Positions 27,952 to 37,061 are shown, counted from the stretch's first letter. The stretch is 64,000 nucleotides of DNA from Deltaproteobacteria bacterium (GCA_020444045.1 JAHLLS010000015.1:62001-126000); one strand, 5' to 3'. Translations and numbers: made by a program. Notes: generated by a model from the sequence alone, not told the origin.

Positions 27952-29010
27952 CTACACGCGATTTATTTCATCGATAAGGTCCTTGAGACGTGCGAAGGTG
28001 GTGCGGTTAAAGTCGACGATCAGGCGGGGCAGGGAGGCCAAATCCGGATCGTCAGCTTCCTGGGGCAGGGCCGGGCCCTGACGGAAAGCGCCACCCGGGG
28101 TCAACAGGTCGCTGAATTTTTGGCGGATCGTTTGCATGGTCCGGTCGGAAAGCGGGGTCTGCAGGCGGATAACCAAGCGGGAATCGACGTAGCGCATGCT
28201 GTGGTAGCGATAGTAGAAGCGTTCGATGGCCTGCAGGACATCCGGGATGGCATCGGTGATGTGGAACAGGTTTAGGTCCTCGGGACGGATAAAGTGACAC
28301 GAGGCCAGATTGTTTTCTAAAAAACGCCGCCATTCCTGCCAATAATGGCTGCCGGGGACGTCCACCATGATCACCGGCAGCGGCGGGTGTTTGCCGGTCT
28401 GAGACAAGGTGAGGGTTTCCATGCCTTCATCGAGGGTGCCAAATCCGCCCGGGAAGACCACAACCGCGTCGGCCTCTTTGAGAAAGGCAACTTTGCGATT
28501 GAAAAAGTATTTGTAGTTGATATGGCGCGGATTGCCCTCCACCACCGGGTTGGGTTTCTGCTCGAAGGGCAGACGAATATTGATTCCGAAAGAGTGTTCC
28601 GCTCCGGCCCCTTCGTTGACCGCCTGCATGATACCGGGCCCGCCGCCGGTAATGACCATGTAGCCACGATCCGCCAGTTGCCGGCCGAGATCCCGGGCCA
28701 TCCGGAAGGCCGGTGTTTCAGGGGGCGTGCGAGCCGATCCGAATACGGAAACTTTGCGAATATGACGATATGGTCCAAAAATTTTAGCGGTAAAGCGCAT
28801 TTCTTTCAGGGATGTATTCATCAACTTCAAGTCTGCTTTTTCGTCATTCTCCTGGCCGGCCTTGAGGGCCGCCAGAATCAATTCGCGGACCAATCCGGGC
28901 TGTTTGATACCGCCCACCATGGTCATTAATTGATCGATGGCGATGTCGGCCGGTCCGTTGGTCGGGGTGAAGTGCAGTTCCATTGTGTCGGTCATGTCCT
29001 CGATGCCCAT
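27952..29010 (-). CDS. LOG-family Rossmann-fold nucleotide-binding protein
   Basis: The 352-residue product has the LOG/lysine-decarboxylase-like motif PGGFGTLDEGMETL plus VSVFGSARTPPETPAF and YMVITGGGPGIMQAVNEGA. Small LOG proteins are cytokinin-type phosphoribohydrolases, but many bacterial ones act on other nucleotides. This one is longer than the usual ~190-250 residues, with added N- and C-terminal segments of unknown role. An AGGA site precedes the ATG at 29010. Confidence 0.85.
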   Translation of the reverse strand: MGIEDMTDTMELHFTPTNGPADIAIDQLMTMVGGIKQPGLVRELILAALKAGQENDEKADLKLMNTSLKEMRFTAKIFGPYRHIRKVSVFGSARTPPETPAFRMARDLGRQLADRGYMVITGGGPGIMQAVNEGAGAEHSFGINIRLPFEQKPNPVVEGNPRHINYKYFFNRKVAFLKEADAVVVFPGGFGTLDEGMETLTLSQTGKHPPLPVIMVDVPGSHYWQEWRRFLENNLASCHFIRPEDLNLFHITDAIPDVLQAIERFYYRYHSMRYVDSRLVIRLQTPLSDRTMQTIRQKFSDLLTPGGAFRQGPALPQEADDPDLASLPRLIVDFNRTTFARLKDLIDEINRV

Positions 29011-29344
29011 AGCAGGTCCTCGTTCATGGTCGGTCAGCTTGTTTTTACCCTCAACGCTTGCCGATGCCGCGGATGTCCTTAGATTTGATTTTGTTGATCA
29101 AGCCGTTCGTCTCGCAGACCGCTGCCATTCATTTTTCGGTTGTCGTCGGTGTAAAATATAAAATTGCAACGTGCTATGATGATTGTCAATATCAAGATAA
29201 TTTTCGGTGCATTACGTAAGATATCAAGGGGCCTGGCGACCAATTGGCAATCTAACTGACCTTCTGACGTGGTCCAGCAGCGCTCTAACGCTAATGGTTG
29301 CCCGAGTTACGTGCGCCGGTGAATCTCCCTGGGAAAGCTGTTGA
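29011..29344. other. Divergent intergenic region
   Basis: The region separates the minus-strand LOG gene from the plus-strand SpoIIE-type phosphatase gene. It is AT-rich at 29130-29225, a probable promoter zone. I see no gene or hairpin that I can support. Confidence 0.35.
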
Positions 29345-30964
29345 ATGCAAAAGATCGTCCCCAGCATGTTTAAATTTTTCACGGCCGTCCTATCGCGCCG
29401 TATCGTTTTCTGGGTGTTTGTCAGTGTGATTGCCATCGAGACGATCATCTTCTTCCCGTCCCTGCGCAATCGCGAGCGTGAATTGCTGACCCAGCTGAAA
29501 AGCCTATCGGCGGCCAAAATTGAAGTGATGATGAAGACCGAGCCGGGTCATTTGTCGGGCGAGGAGTTCCTCGCGCGTGTTCGCCTGCTGTTATTGGATG
29601 ACGTCATTATCGGCGCCGCCCTCTATCGCTTGGACGGAACGCGCGTGGGGGCCGTGGGGGAGCCCCCGGAACTGGTTTTTACCGAATCGACAGCGCATCT
29701 CCGTGATAAGGTCGATCGGCTGGGAAACCGTTATGATGTGGTCTGCCTGGGGCAGGGTGAGCGAAAAATGAATGTCCTCGTGGTCCGTCACGACACGACG
29801 ACAGTGCGCAGCGCACTTTATGCCTTTTTCGTTCGAATCGTGGGGCTCGTTATCATTATTTCCGTGGTGGTCACCCTGGGGGCGATGATGGCCTTGGGGC
29901 CGATTGTGGTATCCCCCATTCTCAAACTAAGGCGCGATTTGCTTGCCGCCGGGGAGGCTGTCAGCCGCGATGCGCCGGCTCCCAAGTTTTATGCGGCGAA
30001 GGTGCAGCGGTCCGATGAACTCGGAGAGGTCATCGCGGCTTTCCAGCGCATGTTCGGGCAGATCAACGAAGCCATCAGCCACCGGAAAGCGGCCGAGCAT
30101 CAGCTCCGCGATACCCTGCATCAATTGGAGGGGTATTCCCAGGCGATGCAAAAGGAGCTGGAAAAGGGCCGCGAAATACAGAAAAATTTTCTTCCGGAGC
30201 GATTGCTGGAATTCCCGGGATGGGAGCTGTCCGCGCATTTCAAGCCGGCGCGTCAGGTGGCGGGTGACTACTACGATGTGTTCAGGCTGCCCGGCAACCG
30301 TCTGGGACTGGTCATTGCGGATGTCTGCGACAAGGGCGTCGGGGCCGCACTGTTCATGGCTCTTTTCAGGAGCCTCATCCGTATTTTTTCCGGTCAGTTC
30401 GAGGTTAACGGCGGCAGTTGTCCGGGACACGATTTACCCGCAGAAATCACCGTGGATGCATCCGGCGAATCCGAGGCGGCCGGTGCGGATCTGGAAGTTT
30501 TACAGGCCGTCATTCATACCAACCGTTATGTGGCCAGCAACCACGGTGACCTGGGGATGTTCGCGACCTTATTTTTCGGAGTGTTGGATCTTCAAACCGG
30601 TCGCCTGGCCTACATCAACGCCGGTCATGATCCGCTTTTTCTGCTGCATCCCCAGGGTGGCGTGCATGACCAGCTTGATGCAACCGGACCGGCCGTGGGG
30701 GTTTCGACCAATGCCACGTTCACCGTTCGTCACGCCATCATCCGGCCGGGGGAGACCCTGTTCAGTTATACCGACGGCATCCCCGAGGCAACCTCCGACA
30801 CGGGTGAGTTTTTCGGGCGACAGCGCCTCACGAAACTTTTGGAAAAATCCACAAGATCGGCTGAGGACCTGGTGGCAACCATTGCCGGTGCGGTATCCGC
30901 CCATACCGGTGAGGCCGAACAATTCGACGACATTACCATTCTCGCGGTGCGGCGTAACGGGTAG
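29345..30964 (+). CDS. Membrane-bound SpoIIE/RsbU-type PP2C phosphatase with HAMP
   Basis: The 539-residue product has membrane helices at about residues 19-37 and 160-182 flanking an extracytoplasmic sensor region. A HAMP-like linker follows (LGPIVVSPILKLRRDL), then a coiled helix (AAEHQLRDTLHQLEGYSQAMQ). The SpoIIE domain is marked by VAGDYYDVFRL, IADVCDKGVGAALFMALF, INAGHDPLFLL, LFSYTDGIPEAT and FDDITILAV. Such enzymes dephosphorylate anti-sigma antagonist proteins in partner-switching systems. No STAS or anti-sigma gene is adjacent, so the target is unknown. Confidence 0.9.
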   Translation: MQKIVPSMFKFFTAVLSRRIVFWVFVSVIAIETIIFFPSLRNRERELLTQLKSLSAAKIEVMMKTEPGHLSGEEFLARVRLLLLDDVIIGAALYRLDGTRVGAVGEPPELVFTESTAHLRDKVDRLGNRYDVVCLGQGERKMNVLVVRHDTTTVRSALYAFFVRIVGLVIIISVVVTLGAMMALGPIVVSPILKLRRDLLAAGEAVSRDAPAPKFYAAKVQRSDELGEVIAAFQRMFGQINEAISHRKAAEHQLRDTLHQLEGYSQAMQKELEKGREIQKNFLPERLLEFPGWELSAHFKPARQVAGDYYDVFRLPGNRLGLVIADVCDKGVGAALFMALFRSLIRIFSGQFEVNGGSCPGHDLPAEITVDASGESEAAGADLEVLQAVIHTNRYVASNHGDLGMFATLFFGVLDLQTGRLAYINAGHDPLFLLHPQGGVHDQLDATGPAVGVSTNATFTVRHAIIRPGETLFSYTDGIPEATSDTGEFFGRQRLTKLLEKSTRSAEDLVATIAGAVSAHTGEAEQFDDITILAVRRNG

Positions 30965-31010
30965 TCGGTATTGTCTCTATCCGGGAACGGCGAACACCCT
31001 GCACATTGCC

Positions 31011-31030
31011 CCGCCGCATCGTAGCGGCGG
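31011..31030. terminator. GC hairpin between convergent genes
   Basis: CCGCCGC, ATCGTA, GCGGCGG: a perfect seven-base stem midway between two convergent stop codons. There is no T run on either strand, so it may block rather than terminate classically. Confidence 0.4.
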
Positions 31031-31040
31031 TTGGAAAGGG

Positions 31041-32750
31041 CTACAGGCGACCGGAGCGGAAAATGGATATAATGAGCCATATCCCCAGCAGGGTCGCAAT
31101 GAGGTAACCCGTGATGCCTAACACAGATGTCACGGAAAGGACGGCTCCTCCGAAAAACGGCAGTTTGAATTCCAGGACGCGTTGACTGCTGTTCAAAATC
31201 AGCGACGCGGCAATCGTGGAGGCCGAAATAACAGCGCCGACGGTCAGGCGGTTGATACCGCGTTCGATTTTCTGGTCGAAATTTTCAAATCCCCGGTGGC
31301 GGAATTCAAGCTGATACTGACCGCTGGCCGCCTGGCGCAGGATGTCGTTGACATAGCGCGGCATACGGCGTGCATACTGGCCCAGGGCGCGTGTTTCGCG
31401 GCCGATGGTTTTAAACAGCTTGTGGGTATCGTAGCCTTGCTGCACCAGTTTTTCGGCGTAGGGGCGGGTCACCTCGAGAATATTGGCATCGCTGTTCAGG
31501 ATTTTTCCCAGGGCCTCCGCCTGGATAAACGTTTTGAGCAGCAGCAGCAGATTGCGCGGCAGACGAATGCGGTAGGTCAGCACGAGGGCGATGATCTGGT
31601 CGTAAACATCCCGTACCGAGACCGATTGCAGGGTGCGGCCGTAGAACGGTTCGCTGATCTCCATGAGATCCCGCCGGAAAGCGTCAAGATCCACAGTGGT
31701 GTCGCCGAACAGTCCGGCCGATTCCAGGGCCTCCATGACAAGATCGTAATCATGCTCGGCATACCCCAGGAACAGGTTGGCGATTTGGCGCATCAGCTCC
31801 TCGTCGATGTATCCCGTGATACCGAAATCCACCAGACTGACCCGGCCGTCGGGCATGACGATCGTGTTGGCGGGATGGGGATCGGCATGGAAAAAGCCGA
31901 ATTCCATCAGCTGGCGTGAAAAGGACCGCAACCCGATCAGGGCAATGGTCTTGGGATCGATGCCATAGGCCATGATAGCCGCGACGTCATCCATTTTACA
32001 GCCGTCGATAAATTCCATCACCAGAACGGCGCGGGTGGTGTAATCCCAGTTGACGCGGGGGATCCGGATCTCTTCGGAATCCTCGAAGAGGGATGCAAAT
32101 TTTTCGATGCTGCCGGCTTCGATGTACATATCGAGCTCGCGGAAAATCGTGCGTTCGAACTCCTGGACCAGGTTGACCGCGCCGAGCAAACGGGCCACAT
32201 CAAACCATTTTTCGAGTTTGCCGGCGAAATAATACATGAGGCGGATATCCTTCTGGATAATCCGATCGATGCCGGGGCGAATGATTTTAACGGCTACCTG
32301 CTCACCGCTGTAGAGCCGGGCTTTGTGCACCTGGGCCACGGACGCAGCCCCCTGGGGATCCGGTTCGAAATCGGCAAACACTTCCTGAAGGGGGCGCTTC
32401 AGTTCGGCTTCCACCACGCGGCGCGCCTGGCGAAAGGGGAAGGGGGCCACACTGTCCTGCAGCTTGCGAAATTCGTCGATGTACGCCGGCGGGAAGACAT
32501 CGGCGCGGGTACTCATTAACTGCCCCAACTTGATAAAGCTGGGGCCTAAGTCCTCCAGGGCTTGCCGGATGCGCACCGGGGAAGGGATTCTCAGCGCTGC
32601 GGCCGGGGTCTCGGAAGCGGCTTCGTCGGCTGTGGGGGTTTTACGGAAAATGCGTGCCGTGATATCCGCCATTCCGTATTTGATCAGTACCCTGGTGATG
32701 GCTAAAAACCGCCAGGCGCCGGAAAATTTACTGCCCCGATTGCGATTCAT
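31041..32750 (-). CDS. ABC1/AarF/UbiB-family atypical kinase-like protein
   Basis: The 569-residue product has the UbiB-family signature LGPSFIKLGQLMSTRADVFPP, followed by kinase-like motifs: AASVAQVHKARL (the Ala-rich nucleotide loop typical of the family), VAVKIIRP, FFHADPHPANTIV (catalytic loop) and LVDFGITG. Two C-terminal membrane helices are present. The family supports quinone or isoprenoid-lipid homeostasis. No quinone synthesis genes are adjacent, so the specific role is open. The ATG at MNRNRG has GAGGAG upstream; a longer frame is unlikely. Confidence 0.93.
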   Translation of the reverse strand: MNRNRGSKFSGAWRFLAITRVLIKYGMADITARIFRKTPTADEAASETPAAALRIPSPVRIRQALEDLGPSFIKLGQLMSTRADVFPPAYIDEFRKLQDSVAPFPFRQARRVVEAELKRPLQEVFADFEPDPQGAASVAQVHKARLYSGEQVAVKIIRPGIDRIIQKDIRLMYYFAGKLEKWFDVARLLGAVNLVQEFERTIFRELDMYIEAGSIEKFASLFEDSEEIRIPRVNWDYTTRAVLVMEFIDGCKMDDVAAIMAYGIDPKTIALIGLRSFSRQLMEFGFFHADPHPANTIVMPDGRVSLVDFGITGYIDEELMRQIANLFLGYAEHDYDLVMEALESAGLFGDTTVDLDAFRRDLMEISEPFYGRTLQSVSVRDVYDQIIALVLTYRIRLPRNLLLLLKTFIQAEALGKILNSDANILEVTRPYAEKLVQQGYDTHKLFKTIGRETRALGQYARRMPRYVNDILRQAASGQYQLEFRHRGFENFDQKIERGINRLTVGAVISASTIAASLILNSSQRVLEFKLPFFGGAVLSVTSVLGITGYLIATLLGIWLIISIFRSGRL

Positions 32751-32829
32751 GGATGGTGGTTTCTCCTCGCTGTTGTCTGGTATCCTGCGGCCGAGCGGCG
32801 CTGTCGGATAACGGTCCCGGTTCGGTTTC

Positions 32830-33087
32830 TCAGGTGTTTTCTCCCGGTGTGCTTTCCTCTTCAGGTTGAACCGCCGGCCATTTCCGCTGAATGCTGGCGA
32901 CATCTTCTTTCCGGCTGATGTAACTTTCCACGTAGCCGCAGGCGGCGCAGACATAGTTGTCCAGTGGCGCCATGGTCGTCAGGCCGACCGGAATGGCATT
33001 GCAGGTAAAGGGGCCGCTTTTGGGAAACACCTCCGTGCCGGCATAGATATCGGAAGATCCGCATTTGGGGCAGGTGCCGTTTTTCAT
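32830..33087 (-). CDS. Small zinc-ribbon protein
   Basis: The 85-residue product has two knuckles, CPKCGSSDIY near the N-terminus and CAACGYVESY near residue 50, which should bind one Zn. The C-terminal tail is acidic. GAGGAG precedes the ATG. It lies 79 bp before the UbiB-type gene on the same strand, so it may be in the same transcript. Function unknown. Confidence 0.75.
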   Translation of the reverse strand: MKNGTCPKCGSSDIYAGTEVFPKSGPFTCNAIPVGLTTMAPLDNYVCAACGYVESYISRKEDVASIQRKWPAVQPEEESTPGENT

Positions 33088-33431
33088 TGGTTGTTCTCCT
33101 CGATTGGATGGATTTTTATCGTCATCGCCCATGTGACGGTTTTTTCACCGGAAACACGATGGGAAGCGATGGGGGCGGTTTGGACATTGCAGCGGCTGCC
33201 GATCAATGCTGGAAAACGATGATATGGTTGTCGGCGTTTCTGCTTGGTTGCATGGCGGCCGATGAAGTTCGATGTCTTTGGCCTGGTTTTGCGTCCGACA
33301 GAGAGTCGCAGTATGGCCCAAACCCCGAAACCTGTCAACTGATCTGATCCACGTTTAGACTATGATTATACTTGACTTTTCACCGTGGGCCTTCTATCCA
33401 ATGGCCCATTTTTAAGGGGAGGTGGTTCGAT
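33088..33431. other. Divergent intergenic region
   Basis: The region lies between the zinc-ribbon gene (minus) and the LUD gene (plus). No gene or clear regulatory element is recognised. Confidence 0.3.
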
Positions 33432-34076
33432 TTGGTCGATCGTTACCGGCGCTGGCTCGACCGCAAAACGGCCGAGCGCTGTGCCAAAAATTTGAAAAGA
33501 AACGGCTTTGACGTGCGGCTTGTGCCGACCCCGGAGGCCGCCTGCCGCGAAATGCTTGCCATGATTACGGAATTTGAAACATTCGGGATCGGCGGATCGG
33601 AAACCATCCGGCAAATCGGCATCATCAGCGAACTCAACGGCATGGGCAAAACCATCTATGATCACTGGAAGCCGGACTTGAGTCCGGATGAGGTGCAGGC
33701 GATACGGCTCGACCAGGGCCGTTGCGATTGCTTCCTGTGCAGTGCCAACGCTGTTTCCGTCCAGGGTGAGATCGTCAATGTGGACGGTATCGGCAACCGC
33801 GTGACCGCCATGACCTACGGACCACGCAAGGTGATCGTTGTCGCCGGTGTCAATAAAATCATGCCGGATCTGACGCAAGCCCTGGAGCGGGTTCGTAAGA
33901 TTGCCGGGCCGATGCGCGCCAAGAGCCTGGGAATGGAAACTCCCTGTGCTGAGACCGGAGAATGCACGAACTGTCACGCGCCCCAGAGAATTTGCCGCAT
34001 CACCACAATCCTGCACCGCCGCCCCATGCTGACCGATATATCGGTCGTCCTGGTGGGCACCCCGCTTGGATATTAG
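33432..34076 (+). CDS. LUD-domain protein (LutC / DUF162-like)
   Basis: The 214-residue product resembles lactate-utilisation LUD proteins: FETFGIGGSETIRQIGII, CDCFLCSANAVSVQGEIVNVDGIGNRVTAMTYGPRKVIVVAGVNKI, and a C-terminal Cys cluster (CAETGECTNCHAPQRIC). The TTG start follows GGGGAGG by nine bases. This stand-alone form occurs in many anaerobes without LutA/LutB, and its role is not settled. It is followed 46 bp later by a YcgN-like gene. Confidence 0.85.
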   Translation: MVDRYRRWLDRKTAERCAKNLKRNGFDVRLVPTPEAACREMLAMITEFETFGIGGSETIRQIGIISELNGMGKTIYDHWKPDLSPDEVQAIRLDQGRCDCFLCSANAVSVQGEIVNVDGIGNRVTAMTYGPRKVIVVAGVNKIMPDLTQALERVRKIAGPMRAKSLGMETPCAETGECTNCHAPQRICRITTILHRRPMLTDISVVLVGTPLGY

Positions 34077-34122
34077 GCGGGTCCGCGTATTGCGTGTCAA
34101 CGACAGCAGAGGGTACCAAGCG

Positions 34123-34605
34123 ATGACGTTAGCCCGATCGGTTATCGATCTTTTCTGGGAACGCCTGCCCCTGGACGAGCTCAGCGCGGCCCAATGGGAA
34201 GCGCTTTGCGACCGGTGCGGGCGCTGCTGTCTGGAAAAACTGACCAACCGACGCAACGGCAAAGTGTATTACACCTCGATCGCCTGCACCCTGTTGGATA
34301 CAGTGTCCTGCCAGTGCCGGGACTACCGCCACCGTCGCCGCACGGTGCCGCAATGCATCCAATTGACCCCTGACAATTTGCGGTCCTGCCGCTGGCTGCC
34401 CCGGACCTGCGCCTACCGCTTGCTGTGGGAGGGGAAATCGCTGCCCGCCTGGCACCCCCTGATTACCGGTACGCCCGAGTCGGTGCATGAGGCCGGCATT
34501 TCCATTCGCGGGCATCGATTGCATACGATGCCGCCTCACGACGAAGAGATCGCGGCTTACATTGTGGATTGGGGCATCTGGAGCAAAAAGGCACGGCTTG
34601 AATAG
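34123..34605 (+). CDS. YcgN/UPF0260-like Cys-cluster protein
   Basis: The 160-residue product is rich in Cys: WEALCDRCGRCCLEK is the family signature, with further Cys in SIACTLLD, SCQCRDY and PQCIQL. It ends in AAYIVDWGIWS. This matches the UPF0260/YkgJ-like CxxCxxCC proteins, which probably bind a metal. The start is chosen at ATG 34123, with GAGGG upstream. It is close to the LUD gene, so the pair may be co-transcribed. Confidence 0.88.
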   Translation: MTLARSVIDLFWERLPLDELSAAQWEALCDRCGRCCLEKLTNRRNGKVYYTSIACTLLDTVSCQCRDYRHRRRTVPQCIQLTPDNLRSCRWLPRTCAYRLLWEGKSLPAWHPLITGTPESVHEAGISIRGHRLHTMPPHDEEIAAYIVDWGIWSKKARLE

Positions 34606-34792
34606 CATTTCCTGATGGTCTCGGCATCCACAGTTTCATCAAAAGCCGTCGTCTACCTAATCCATATCTGACAGCGCAGCCCTCATCGAACCGCCCCCAG
34701 TGGATTATTGCCAACCGAAAATGCGGTCTTATGCTTTCGATCGGTCCGCCACTAGCGGTCATAACGACGACGATCAATCAAAGGAGGCATCA

Positions 34793-34987
34793 ATGAACCG
34801 CAAGGATCATTACAATAGCGCTGAATTCATGTCTGTTCCGGAAGCGGCCCGTTACCTGGGGGTCGGGCGGAAAATGGTCTACCAACTGCTCGACAACGGC
34901 GACCTGACCTTTACGCGGGAGCGGGGCGCCATTCGCATTCTGGTGGAAGCCGTCCACTCGTTTCGTGACGGTGGCCGTATGGCTTGA
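34793..34987 (+). CDS. Excisionase/MerR-like helix-turn-helix protein
   Basis: The 64-residue product has the HTH_17-type motif FMSVPEAARYLGVGRKMVYQLLDNGDLTFTRERGAIRI. It starts after a near-ideal AAAGGAGGCATCA. It may be a small DNA-binding regulator. No integrase or phage genes are nearby, so excision is not indicated. It is convergent with the nuclease gene of the hgc operon. Confidence 0.75.
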   Translation: MNRKDHYNSAEFMSVPEAARYLGVGRKMVYQLLDNGDLTFTRERGAIRILVEAVHSFRDGGRMA

Positions 34988-35005
34988 TGATTCGGTGTAT
35001 GGATG

Positions 35006-35587
35006 TCAGCGCGGATGTTTCCAGCGGATGGGCGAAACGTAAGCATCCCCTTGCTGCCACATGCCGGTGCGGGTTTCCCGGGCCTCGGTTTCGGTTGCAA
35101 GGTAGGGCGACTTGGCAAAGCCGTCGGGTGTGCGCCCACGGTAAACCTCAGCCAGGCCGGCTTCGATCATGGCATGATTGATATCGCGGGATTCGCAATA
35201 CACCACGGCCAGCACGCGGTGATAGCGGTCTTCGCCATAGGCGACGAGGGTGACCGTTCGATTTAGGATAAGGTCGGCCAGGTGTCGCTGGGCTAAACGG
35301 CTGTACGGCTGACCGGGTTCGCCTTTGCCCTTTGAGGTTTCCGGGGCGTCGATGCCCAGGAGACGAATCACTTTGCGCCCGCCGGCACCGGATACCAGGA
35401 TGGTGTCCCCGTCATAAACCCGGAGGACGCGATAGGGATCGGAGGGCGCGGCGCAGACAGTCCAAAATTCTCCGGTGGCGGCGAGCCACAGGAAACCCAC
35501 CGCGACCAGAACAGCATAGCGCCGGAACTGCCGCTGGAGGGGATGGACTCGGTCAGCAGCAGCCAATGTCCCCGCAACAGGCGGCAT
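35006..35587 (-). CDS. Thermonuclease-like (SNase) protein, translationally coupled to hgcB
   Basis: The 193-residue product has an N-terminal hydrophobic segment (YAVLVAVGFLWLAATGEF), probably a signal or anchor, then an SNase domain: YRVLRVYDGDTILV, RLLGIDAPETSKG and YGEDRYHRVLAVVYCESRDINHAMIEAGLAEVYRG. These contain the Asp, Arg and Glu residues of the nuclease active site. The ATG at 35587 has AAGGGGAAAG and lies inside hgcB with a 35-bp overlap, suggesting coupling. A role in mercury methylation is not established. Confidence 0.82.
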   Translation of the reverse strand: MPPVAGTLAAADRVHPLQRQFRRYAVLVAVGFLWLAATGEFWTVCAAPSDPYRVLRVYDGDTILVSGAGGRKVIRLLGIDAPETSKGKGEPGQPYSRLAQRHLADLILNRTVTLVAYGEDRYHRVLAVVYCESRDINHAMIEAGLAEVYRGRTPDGFAKSPYLATETEARETRTGMWQQGDAYVSPIRWKHPR

Positions 35588-35843
35588 CTTTCCCCTTGAT
35601 CCAGGTTTGAATGACATAGGCGGCGCACCCGACACCCGGTTGAACGGTCAGGGCGTTCTGTTCACAGTTGCGCGCGCAGGCGCCGCATTCCATGCAGCGA
35701 TCCATGTTATGAATTCTGGCTTGCCGGCCTTCCACTGTGAATACGCCCTGGGGGCATACCAGGGTGCAAGTCTGGCAGCCATTGCAGCGGGAGGCGTCAT
35801 AGGTCAAGGTGCTGACGCCGGGTAAATAGATCATCGCACGCAT
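35553..35843 (-). CDS. hgcB: HgcB, mercury-methylation ferredoxin-like protein
   Basis: The 96-residue ferredoxin has two 4Fe-4S motifs: CNGCQTCTLVCPQG (Cys20, 23, 26, 30) and CMECGACARNCEQNA (Cys50, 53, 56, 60). GVGCAAYVI follows with Cys73, the strictly conserved HgcB cysteine. The C-terminal tail holds two vicinal pairs (residues 89-90 and 95-96), where many HgcB proteins have one. HgcB reduces the cobalamin in HgcA and is thought to bind Hg(II) through its tail. It is 18 bp downstream of hgcA and overlaps the nuclease gene. Confidence 0.94.
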   Translation of the reverse strand: MRAMIYLPGVSTLTYDASRCNGCQTCTLVCPQGVFTVEGRQARIHNMDRCMECGACARNCEQNALTVQPGVGCAAYVIQTWIKGKDAACCGDIGCC

Positions 35844-35861
35844 GTTTTCATGTCTCCCGGT

Positions 35862-37061
35862 CTATCCTGTCCAGACCGCTACCAGCCATCCGACCGTACC
35901 GATGCCCATCGTCATGACCTGGGCCGGCAGGGCCAGCCGCATTTCTTTTTCCACACCGGAGGGGGAGGTGAACGGTGTCGCTCCGGTGAAATTCATGGCC
36001 AGAAAAGAACTTGTCGCCATGGTCATCAGTGCCAGGGCGGTTGCCAGTCCGGCGGCCATCGGCGAATATAGGATGAGATGGCCCAGTCCCGCAACCGCCA
36101 GACCGATAGTGGCCCCCTTGACGGCAAACGCTTTTCCCGGCAGCCATGGAAGCAGAATCGGTGCCAGAACCGCGCCGCCGATGATCCCGAGGCCTCCCGC
36201 GACAATCCCCAGCAGCATGAGCCTAACGACCGACGGTAGCGTTCCCTTGCCCAACATTCCCACGACCAGCGCTATGACCAAGACAGCGCCTGTGGCCCAG
36301 GCGCCGGGTTTGAGGGCGGCACTGATTTCCATCGGAATGAGGATCATCCGCTCCCTCAGTGTGAAACTGATCCGCCGCATGGCCGGCGCGGGGTTTTTAG
36401 GATTTTTGAGGAAGGCCTTCAAGTCGCTGGCACGAACAGGCCCCCAGATCACCCGAAAGCCGGTCCGCTGCCGGATGGCATGGCCGGCTACGCCGCTGGC
36501 GCCCAGTTGCGGCAGCACCAGCCGTCGATGGGCTACGACCTGATCGAGGCGGGTCGTGGTCAACCGGTGAACCAGTTCATCTGTCGCAAAGGTGCCTTTG
36601 CCTGCCGCGCACCAGACATTGACGCCGTTCGTATCCAAAACAAGAATCCAGGCATCCAGATCTGTCAACTCCGAGCGAAGGGCATCCAGCGACAGTTTGT
36701 AGTTGGCCGTGACCAACACCGGTGCTTGTTGATCCGGTTGGCCGACAGCATAGAGCCCGGGATCCACCGCATATTGATTGCGCTTTAGCCCCAAGCGGAC
36801 TTTCAATCCGCCCCATCGGTCCCGCAGGGTCAGCCGGGTGCTCAGTCGGGGCACCGGCCCCACAGCAGAGGAGACTTCCCCCATAAGGCTTTGATGGCTA
36901 AAGATTTTCCTTTCAGACAAGGTTTTGGCGGTTGGCCCAGCCGGTGGCACAGGGCAGCAGGCATCCGTCGCATGCGTCGGAACTTTGGACAGGATCCCAA
37001 GCCCGGGCTTGGTGGCGGAAGGATTTGGGGTGGTTAAGGTTCCATTGCGGTTTGGGGTCAT
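35862..37061 (-). CDS. hgcA: HgcA, corrinoid methyltransferase for mercury methylation
   Basis: This 399-residue membrane-bound corrinoid protein transfers a methyl group to Hg(II). The cap-helix motif NVWCAAGK, with the Co-coordinating Cys (residue 151), is diagnostic, inside a corrinoid-binding region (LTDLDAWILVLDTNGVNVWCAAGKGTF). VSTRL-like text upstream (PRLSTRLTLRDRWG) and GLYAVG are also typical. The C-terminal half has about five hydrophobic helices. The N-terminus is extended by roughly 70 residues rich in Pro and Thr, with a vicinal Cys pair (DACC). I chose the ATG at 37061, with AGAGG upstream; 37103 would overlap arsR. Confidence 0.94.
   Translation of the reverse strand: MTPNRNGTLTTPNPSATKPGLGILSKVPTHATDACCPVPPAGPTAKTLSERKIFSHQSLMGEVSSAVGPVPRLSTRLTLRDRWGGLKVRLGLKRNQYAVDPGLYAVGQPDQQAPVLVTANYKLSLDALRSELTDLDAWILVLDTNGVNVWCAAGKGTFATDELVHRLTTTRLDQVVAHRRLVLPQLGASGVAGHAIRQRTGFRVIWGPVRASDLKAFLKNPKNPAPAMRRISFTLRERMILIPMEISAALKPGAWATGAVLVIALVVGMLGKGTLPSVVRLMLLGIVAGGLGIIGGAVLAPILLPWLPGKAFAVKGATIGLAVAGLGHLILYSPMAAGLATALALMTMATSSFLAMNFTGATPFTSPSGVEKEMRLALPAQVMTMGIGTVGWLVAVWTG

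Noticed and set aside
31182..31919. 245-codon plus-strand frame opposite the UbiB-like gene
   Set aside because: It is a shadow of the UbiB-like gene and has no protein family features.
34793..34987. Excisionase-like gene as sign of a prophage or integrative element
   Set aside because: No integrase, phage structural genes, tRNA target or direct repeats are visible nearby.
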